This document shows, one piece after another, positions 59,503 to 64,000 of a stretch of 64,000 nt of DNA (the first letter of the stretch is position 1; each line of letters opens with the position of its first letter). The notes under the pieces are model-generated. The model was given only the letters and a program-made list of their open reading frames with translations, searched no databases and was not told where the DNA came from. The position numbers and the translations under genes were made by a program. Source of the DNA: Blautia sp. Marseille-P3201T (lineage in GTDB: Bacteria; Bacillota; Clostridia; Lachnospirales; Lachnospiraceae); contig NZ_LT635470.1 of the NCBI RefSeq assembly GCF_900120295.1, positions 372,001-436,000 of the forward strand, in the 5' to 3' direction.

Positions 59503-59646
59503 TGTCAATCCTCCTGTTAAATATTTATAAAAGAATTTTATCATTGGAAAAACCAAGATACAATAGAAAATATGGATTTTCTTTAGGCTGTTCAGGGAAA
59601 GAGAAATGTGGTAAAATTTACTGAAAAATGACGAAGGGATTGTAAA

Positions 59647-60618
59647 ATGGGAAACAGACTTTATATGACATGCAAAAACGGATTAAATTGTAATGCTTTA
59701 ATACAGGCTTTAACAAAGCTGGTAAATCGGCAGAACTTATTTGTGAAAGAAAAATTGAATGAAGAAACCAAGCAGAGACTTGCAAAAGTCTATGCCCTGC
59801 TAGAGGAAGCAGGAGAAGATTGGGAAGAAGACAGAAAGCAGCAGGAAGAATTGGGAAGGCTTTTGGATACTCTGGAATGTGAGAAAATTTGTTTTTCGTC
59901 CTTGCCGGAGGGGAATAATGAGGAAACTCTTGAGGAAAAATCCGTTTCTGTTTTTCGGATTTTACAGAAATATCATATTCCCATAGAATTGCAGCCCCAA
60001 AAGGGAGAGCTTTTAAGCTTGGGTACAGTTTGCTTTCTGGCTGTTTTCGGAGAATGGGGAACAGAGAAAACATTGGATTGCATTGTACAGACAGTGATAG
60101 AAAAAGCGGACAGAGATATTATGGTAAAGCTTTTGCTTTGTTCTGATAAGGAAAATTTGGAGAAGACAAAAGATACGGTACAGGTTTTGGAAACTAATGT
60201 GGATGATTGCAGCGGAGAGCAGCTGGGATATGCCATTGAATGTTTAATGAAGGCAGGAGCGCTGGATGCCTCATGCTTCCCCATTTATATGAAGAAAAAC
60301 CGAGTTGCCTATATGCTTCAGGTGCTATGTAAAAAGGAGCGGCAGGAAGCATTGGAGGATATTATTTTTCGGGAAACTACCAGTATCGGATTACGCAGAT
60401 ATGAAGAAAGGCGCAGAATTTTACCCAGAACCTTTAAGGAAATTCTGCTAAAAGACGGTCATACGGTAACGGTAAAAGTATGTGAGCACCACGGGCAGAA
60501 ATTCTGTTATCCGGAATTTGAAACTGTAAAAAAAGTATGCGAAGAAACGGGCAGAGCTTACAGAGATGTGTACGATGAAGCATCTGCCGCAGCGGGAGGG
60601 TATTATGAAAACCTATGA
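59647..60618 (+). CDS. larC: LarC-family nickel insertion protein with a reduced N-terminus
   Basis: 323 residues. The C-terminal half matches LarC, the CTP-dependent cyclometallase that inserts nickel into the NPN cofactor: 'VLETNVDDCSGEQLGYAIECLMKAGALDAS' (key 'ETNVDDCSGEQLG'), 'PIYMKKNRVAYMLQVLC' and 'ETTSIGLRRYEERRRILPR'. The N-terminal half is short and degenerate: the usual DxFSGISGDM start is replaced by 'RLYMTCKNGLNCNAL' and there is no His-rich loop. It is a single continuous frame, unlike Lactobacillus larC, which needs a frameshift. It overlaps larE by 14 bp. Confidence 0.8.
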   Translation: MGNRLYMTCKNGLNCNALIQALTKLVNRQNLFVKEKLNEETKQRLAKVYALLEEAGEDWEEDRKQQEELGRLLDTLECEKICFSSLPEGNNEETLEEKSVSVFRILQKYHIPIELQPQKGELLSLGTVCFLAVFGEWGTEKTLDCIVQTVIEKADRDIMVKLLLCSDKENLEKTKDTVQVLETNVDDCSGEQLGYAIECLMKAGALDASCFPIYMKKNRVAYMLQVLCKKERQEALEDIIFRETTSIGLRRYEERRRILPRTFKEILLKDGHTVTVKVCEHHGQKFCYPEFETVKKVCEETGRAYRDVYDEASAAAGGYYENL

Positions 60619-61453
60619 AGAAAAGAAGCGGGATTTATATAAAAAAATGAAAGAATATACAAAGAAAGATATTTGTATTGCTTTTTCAGGAGGAGTGGAC
60701 AGCAGTCTTCTTTTAATGCTGGCAAGAGAATGTTTACAACAGCATAAAAAAGCAGGAAAAATTCATGCGGTAACTTTTCATACTGTTCTGCATCCATCCT
60801 GCGATTTGGAAATTGCTCAAAAGGTAGCCAAGGAAGCCGGCGCAGTTCATAAAGTGGTTTTTGTTAATGAATTAGAACAGGAAGAAATTCGGTTTAATCC
60901 TGAAAACAGATGTTATCTTTGCAAAAAAACTTTATTCCAAAAGCTTATGGAATATGCCGAAAGTCAGGGAATTTCTGTTATCATGGAAGGAACAAACGAG
61001 GACGATTTGCATGTGTATCGTCCGGGATTAAGGGCAATCAAAGAGCTGGGAGTATTAAGTCCGCTGGCTGAAGCCGGTTTTACCAAAGCAGAAGTAAGAA
61101 AATTGGCAGAGGAGTTGGGCGTTTCTGTGGCAAGCCGCCCTTCAACACCCTGCCTTGCTACAAGACTTCCTTATGGAACAGAAATTAAAACAGAAGAATT
61201 AGAGAGAATTGCTTTAGGAGAGGAATATTTAAAAGATTGCGGTTTTTCTGTGGTTAGAATAAGACTTCATGGAGAAATTTGCAGAATTGAAATTCCGAAA
61301 GATGATTTTTCTGATTTTTTGGGAAAATCTCAGGAAGTAGCGGAACATTTACAAAAAATTGGATTTCGGTATATTACTTTAGATGTACAGGGATTTCGAA
61401 GCGGAAGTATGGACGAATTCAGAAATAAAAAGTTGTCAAGAAAAAATACTTGA
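60605..61453 (+). CDS. larE: LarE sulfur transferase (possible [4Fe-4S] type)
   Basis: 282-residue PP-loop enzyme that adds sulphur to adenylylated pyridinium intermediates for the nickel-pincer (NPN) cofactor. The PP-loop '[12 protein letters not shown]' (~25-36) is intact. Besides the conserved Cys183 ('[13 protein letters not shown]', equivalent to the sacrificial Cys of Lactobacillus LarE) it has Cys103 and Cys106 ('NRCYLCKK'). Three-cysteine LarE proteins in other organisms bind a [4Fe-4S] cluster and can turn over catalytically. The ATG at 60605 follows GGGAGGG. No larA racemase or larB is in this window. Confidence 0.88.
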   Translation: MKTYEEKKRDLYKKMKEYTKKDICIAFSGGVDSSLLLMLARECLQQHKKAGKIHAVTFHTVLHPSCDLEIAQKVAKEAGAVHKVVFVNELEQEEIRFNPENRCYLCKKTLFQKLMEYAESQGISVIMEGTNEDDLHVYRPGLRAIKELGVLSPLAEAGFTKAEVRKLAEELGVSVASRPSTPCLATRLPYGTEIKTEELERIALGEEYLKDCGFSVVRIRLHGEICRIEIPKDDFSDFLGKSQEVAEHLQKIGFRYITLDVQGFRSGSMDEFRNKKLSRKNT

Positions 61454-61478
61454 CAGTATGGAAAGTCTGTTGTATGAT
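61450..61478 (+). promoter_or_regulatory. Promoter of ylxM-ffh-rpsP on the larE stop codon
   Basis: TTGACA (61450-61455) contains the larE TGA stop; exactly 17 bp then TATGAT (61473-61478). It starts the SRP/ribosome operon. Confidence 0.8.
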
Positions 61479-61494
61479 AAGCAAGGTGATGCGA

Positions 61495-61839
61495 ATGGAG
61501 AAATTTGTAGAGCAGACTTTACTGTATGATTTTTATGGTGAACTGCTGACAGTTCATCAAAGAAGAATTTATGAAGATGTGGTCTTGAATGACTACTCGC
61601 TCAGTGAAGTAGCTGACGACTTGGGAATTAGCCGTCAGGGAGTACATGATAACATCAAGCGCTGCAATAAAGCTTTGCAGGATTATGAAGCAAAGCTGCA
61701 TTTGGTAGAAAAGTTTTTAAATATCAAAGAGAAAGTTCATCGTATTCACGAACTGAGTAAAAAATGTGAAAAGCTTAGCAAACAGGAATTAGTTTTCCAA
61801 GTGGAAAATATTTCTCAGGAAATTTTAGAGGAGTTATAA
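61495..61839 (+). CDS. ylxM: YlxM-like putative SRP-associated HTH protein
   Basis: 114 residues. A sigma-70 region 4-like helix-turn-helix spans ~12-68 ('[40 protein letters not shown]', key '[20 protein letters not shown]'), followed by a coiled-coil tail. YlxM is encoded directly before ffh in most Bacillota, as here with 3 bp between, and has been linked to SRP function, stimulating Ffh/FtsY GTPase in streptococci. The ATG at 61495 fits AAGG eight bases upstream; the earlier ATG at 61489 is too close. Confidence 0.92.
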   Translation: MEKFVEQTLLYDFYGELLTVHQRRIYEDVVLNDYSLSEVADDLGISRQGVHDNIKRCNKALQDYEAKLHLVEKFLNIKEKVHRIHELSKKCEKLSKQELVFQVENISQEILEEL

Positions 61840-61842
61840 CAG

Positions 61843-63189
61843 ATGGCATTTGAAAGCTTAACAGACAAACTACAGAATGTATTCAAAAACTTAAGAAAAA
61901 AAGGCCGTCTGACGGAAGCCGATGTAAAAGCTGCCTTAAAAGAAGTAAAAATGGCTTTATTAGAAGCTGATGTAAGCTTTAAGGTAGTAAAACAGTTTAT
62001 GAAAGCGGTACAGGAAAGAGCCATTGGACAGGATGTAATGTCCGGTTTAAATCCGGGACAGATGGTAATCAAAATCGTAAACGAAGAGCTTGTCAAGCTT
62101 ATGGGAAGCGAGACAACGGAGATTGCCTTAAAGCCGGGAAATGAAGTGACTGTTCTTATGATGGTGGGACTTCAAGGTGCCGGTAAAACAACGACTACTG
62201 CAAAGCTGGCAGGAAAGTTGAAATCCAAAGGCAAAAAGCCTCTTTTAGCAGCCTGTGACGTATATCGTCCTGCGGCGATTAAACAGCTTCAGGTAAATGG
62301 TGAAAAACAGGGTGTGGACGTATTTTCCATGGGCGATAAAAACAGTCCTGTGGACATTGCGAAAGCTGCTTATGAACATGCCAAAAATGAGAAGTATAAT
62401 GTTTTGATTTTAGATACGGCAGGTCGCCTTCATATTGATGAAGATATGATGGAAGAGCTGGAGAAAATCAAAGAAGCTATTACTGTGGATCAGACTTTGC
62501 TGGTAGTAGATGCCATGACAGGTCAGGACGCTGTAAATGTTGCAGAAACCTTTGGCGAAAAAGTAGGCATTGATGGCGTAATACTGACGAAGATGGATGG
62601 TGACACCCGAGGCGGTGCTGCTCTTTCTATAAAGGCAATCAGCGGAAAACCGATTTTATATGTTGGTATGGGTGAGAAACTTTCTGATTTGGAACAGTTT
62701 TATCCGGAACGTATGGCATCCCGTATTTTAGGTATGGGAGATGTTATGAGTCTGATTGAAAAGGCACAGGCAAATCTGGATGAAGAAAAAGCAAAGGAAA
62801 TGGAGCAGAAGTTCCGTAAAAATTCTTTTGGTTTTGATGATTATCTGGAAAGTATGAACCAGATGAAGAACATGGGCGGCTTATCCAGCGTACTGAGTAT
62901 GCTGCCAGGTGTAGGTTCTCAGATGAAAGATTTGGAAGGTATGGTTGATGAAAAGGATATGGCTCGCAAAGAGGCAATTATCCTGTCTATGACACCGAGA
63001 GAACGCTCTCATCCGGAAATTTTAAATCCATCAAGAAAATACCGCATTGCAAAAGGTGCCGGTGTGGATGTGTCAGAAGTTAATCGTATGGTAAAGCAGT
63101 TTGAACAGGCTAAGAAAATGATGAAACAGATGCCCGGTTTAATGGGTGGCAAAGGTGGTAAAAGAGGAAAATTCAAACTTCCCTTTTAA
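61843..63189 (+). CDS. ffh: Signal recognition particle protein Ffh
   Basis: 448-residue SRP GTPase that binds signal sequences and 4.5S/6S RNA. N domain (~1-90), G domain with 'GLQGAGKTTTTAKLAG' (~107), 'DVYRPAAIKQL', 'DTAGRLHIDEDMMEEL' and 'TKMDGDTRGGAALS', then a methionine-rich M domain (~300-448) with the RNA-binding 'SMTPRERSHPEIL' and tail 'MMKQMPGLMGG'. Its partner ftsY is ~29 kb upstream. It is co-transcribed with ylxM and rpsP. Confidence 0.97.
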   Translation: MAFESLTDKLQNVFKNLRKKGRLTEADVKAALKEVKMALLEADVSFKVVKQFMKAVQERAIGQDVMSGLNPGQMVIKIVNEELVKLMGSETTEIALKPGNEVTVLMMVGLQGAGKTTTTAKLAGKLKSKGKKPLLAACDVYRPAAIKQLQVNGEKQGVDVFSMGDKNSPVDIAKAAYEHAKNEKYNVLILDTAGRLHIDEDMMEELEKIKEAITVDQTLLVVDAMTGQDAVNVAETFGEKVGIDGVILTKMDGDTRGGAALSIKAISGKPILYVGMGEKLSDLEQFYPERMASRILGMGDVMSLIEKAQANLDEEKAKEMEQKFRKNSFGFDDYLESMNQMKNMGGLSSVLSMLPGVGSQMKDLEGMVDEKDMARKEAIILSMTPRERSHPEILNPSRKYRIAKGAGVDVSEVNRMVKQFEQAKKMMKQMPGLMGGKGGKRGKFKLPF

Positions 63190-63231
63190 CATATATGAAA
63201 GATAATGAAATAAACCAGGAGGTGAAATGAA

Positions 63232-63477
63232 ATGGCAGTAAAAATCAGATTAAGAAGAATGGGACAGAAAAAGGCTCCTTTTTATAGAATCGTTGTAGCA
63301 GATTCCAAATCTCCAAGAGACGGAAGATTTATCGAAGAAATCGGAACATACGACCCAACTCAGGAACCAAGCGTATATAAAGTAGATGAAGAAGCAGCTA
63401 AAAAATGGCTTGCAAACGGTGCTCAGCCAACAGATGTTGTTGCTAAAATCTTTAAACTGGCTGGTATCGAAAAATAA
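63232..63477 (+). CDS. rpsP: 30S ribosomal protein S16
   Basis: 81 residues, basic. '[23 protein letters not shown]' (key '[19 protein letters not shown]') and '[13 protein letters not shown]' identify S16. GGAGGTG precedes the ATG. It lies in the conserved order ffh-rpsP-khpA-rimM, and codon use is strongly biased as expected for a ribosomal protein. Confidence 0.98.
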   Translation: MAVKIRLRRMGQKKAPFYRIVVADSKSPRDGRFIEEIGTYDPTQEPSVYKVDEEAAKKWLANGAQPTDVVAKIFKLAGIEK

Positions 63478-63495
63478 TCTGGGGGGTGTCTTGTA

Positions 63496-63726
63496 ATGAA
63501 AGAATTAGTTGAAGTAATTGCAAAATCTCTCGTAGATTGTCCTGATGAAGTCGTTGTGACGGAAACAGAAGATAATGATGCGATTTTCGTGGAGCTCAAA
63601 GTGGCGGCTTCCGATATGGGTAAAGTAATCGGCCGTCAGGGACGCATTGCAAAAGCAATTCGTACTGTCGTAAAAGCAGCTTCTTCCAAGAGTGACAAGA
63701 AAGTAGTCGTAGATATTTTACAGTAA
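63496..63726 (+). CDS. khpA: KH-domain RNA-binding protein KhpA
   Basis: 76-residue single KH domain. The RNA-binding GxxG loop lies in 'SDMGKVIGRQGRIAKAIRTV' (G-R-Q-G). In streptococci KhpA works with KhpB/Jag in small-RNA and cell-division control; formerly YlqC. GGGGGGTG is its ribosome site. It is encoded between rpsP and rimM, the usual position. Confidence 0.95.
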   Translation: MKELVEVIAKSLVDCPDEVVVTETEDNDAIFVELKVAASDMGKVIGRQGRIAKAIRTVVKAASSKSDKKVVVDILQ

Positions 63727-63765
63727 GCAAGAGGTGAGCGCTATATGCGCCCCTTTTGCTTTTTG
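63727..63765 (+). terminator. Hairpin between khpA and rimM (attenuator candidate)
   Basis: The outer stem GCAAGAGG (63727-63734) pairs with CCTTTTGC (63752-63759, one wobble), inner GCGC/GCGC, then T5G. It lies inside the operon, so it probably only reduces read-through. Confidence 0.55.
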
Positions 63766-63786
63766 TTTTCATAGGAGATATAACTG

Positions 63787-64000
63787 ATGGAAGATTTATT
63801 GCAAGTGGGCGTAATTACCACTACACATGGAATCAGAGGAGAAGTAAAGGTTTTTCCTACCACAGATGATGCACATAGATTTGATTATTTACAAAGTGTA
63901 CTTTTAGATACAGGGAAAGAGCTGTGTGAGCTTGATATAGAGAGAGTAAAATATTTTAAACAGTATGTTATTTTAAAATTTAAAGACGTAGATAACATCA
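63787..64000 (+). CDS. rimM: Ribosome maturation factor RimM (3' partial)
   Basis: The first 71 residues, cut by the window edge. '[25 protein letters not shown]' (key '[16 protein letters not shown]') is the RimM N-terminal PRC-like beta-barrel motif, which binds S19 and assists 16S processing and 30S head assembly. AGGAGAT lies eight bases before the ATG at 63787. It was not listed as a complete frame because no stop is reached. trmD and rplS usually follow. Confidence 0.93.
   Translation, partial: MEDLLQVGVITTTHGIRGEVKVFPTTDDAHRFDYLQSVLLDTGKELCELDIERVKYFKQYVILKFKDVDNI

Noticed and set aside
59647-60618. larC as a frameshifted or split gene like Lactobacillus larC1/larC2
   Set aside because: The frame is continuous over 323 codons with a clear start, and no slippery site is needed to reach the C-terminal domain.

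Overview
The window reads as chromosomal DNA from an AT-rich, Gram-positive anaerobe of the Lachnospiraceae (Clostridia, Bacillota), possibly Blautia-like. The reasons are strong AGGAGG ribosome sites, GTG/TTG starts, a YtrA-type GntR/ABC operon, a [FeFe] hydrogenase, a GGGtGRT/NifU-like pair, YesMN-type sugar uptake, the folT and thi riboswitches, and typical clostridial housekeeping blocks. I found no rRNA, tRNA, CRISPR array, IS transposase or phage module. The species is inference.

Layout. 1-4.2 kb: end of a D-2-hydroxyacid dehydrogenase, then a self-regulated GntR/ABC exporter operon. 4.3-8.0 kb: an ArsR-type regulator with an unusual beta-rich C-terminus, then galK-galT (Leloir pathway). 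8.05-8.2 kb: a hairpin-rich element between 17-bp direct repeats. 8.2-14 kb: polA-coaE-yycJ-like-ACT-PFL(UPF0210), converging on tmcAL. 15.5-17.5 kb: ackA, yceD, rpmF. 17.6-21.6 kb: GntR/LacI-type regulator divergent from a GH38 alpha-mannosidase. 22.3-23.0 kb: THF riboswitch and folT. 23.1-24.15 kb: an Abi_2/AbiF HEPN gene with a GC-rich structured RNA and terminator just upstream, which looks like an RNA-antitoxin/HEPN-toxin locus. 24.3-26.0 kb: XRE regulator and a lipoprotein.

26.1-34.0 kb is the conserved block plsX-acpP-rnc-smc-ftsY followed by threonine ammonia-lyase. The genes that commonly follow ftsY in Bacillota (ylxM-ffh-rpsP-khpA-rimM) appear only at 61.5-64 kb. The 27 kb in between holds small membrane proteins, a class III Fic protein, TraX, a group B-like [FeFe] hydrogenase, a two-glycosyltransferase/VTT operon, the GGGtGRT/NifU-like pair, a cation symporter, a sugar ABC transporter with a YesMN two-component system, bioY with DUF1284 behind a BirA-like operator, hemerythrin and an ArsC/Spx-like protein, TPP riboswitch-thiE-thiD, an ECF sigma/anti-sigma pair, a DUF362 ferredoxin-like protein, and larC-larE.

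Most exciting locus: promoter - structured RNA - terminator - Abi_2 at 24153-23087 on the minus strand, whose architecture matches type III-like RNA-antitoxin systems. Also worth follow-up are the hairpin array at 8055-8201, the ArsR-beta-sandwich regulator before galK, and the LarE with three cysteines suited to an Fe-S cluster but with no larA or larB in sight.
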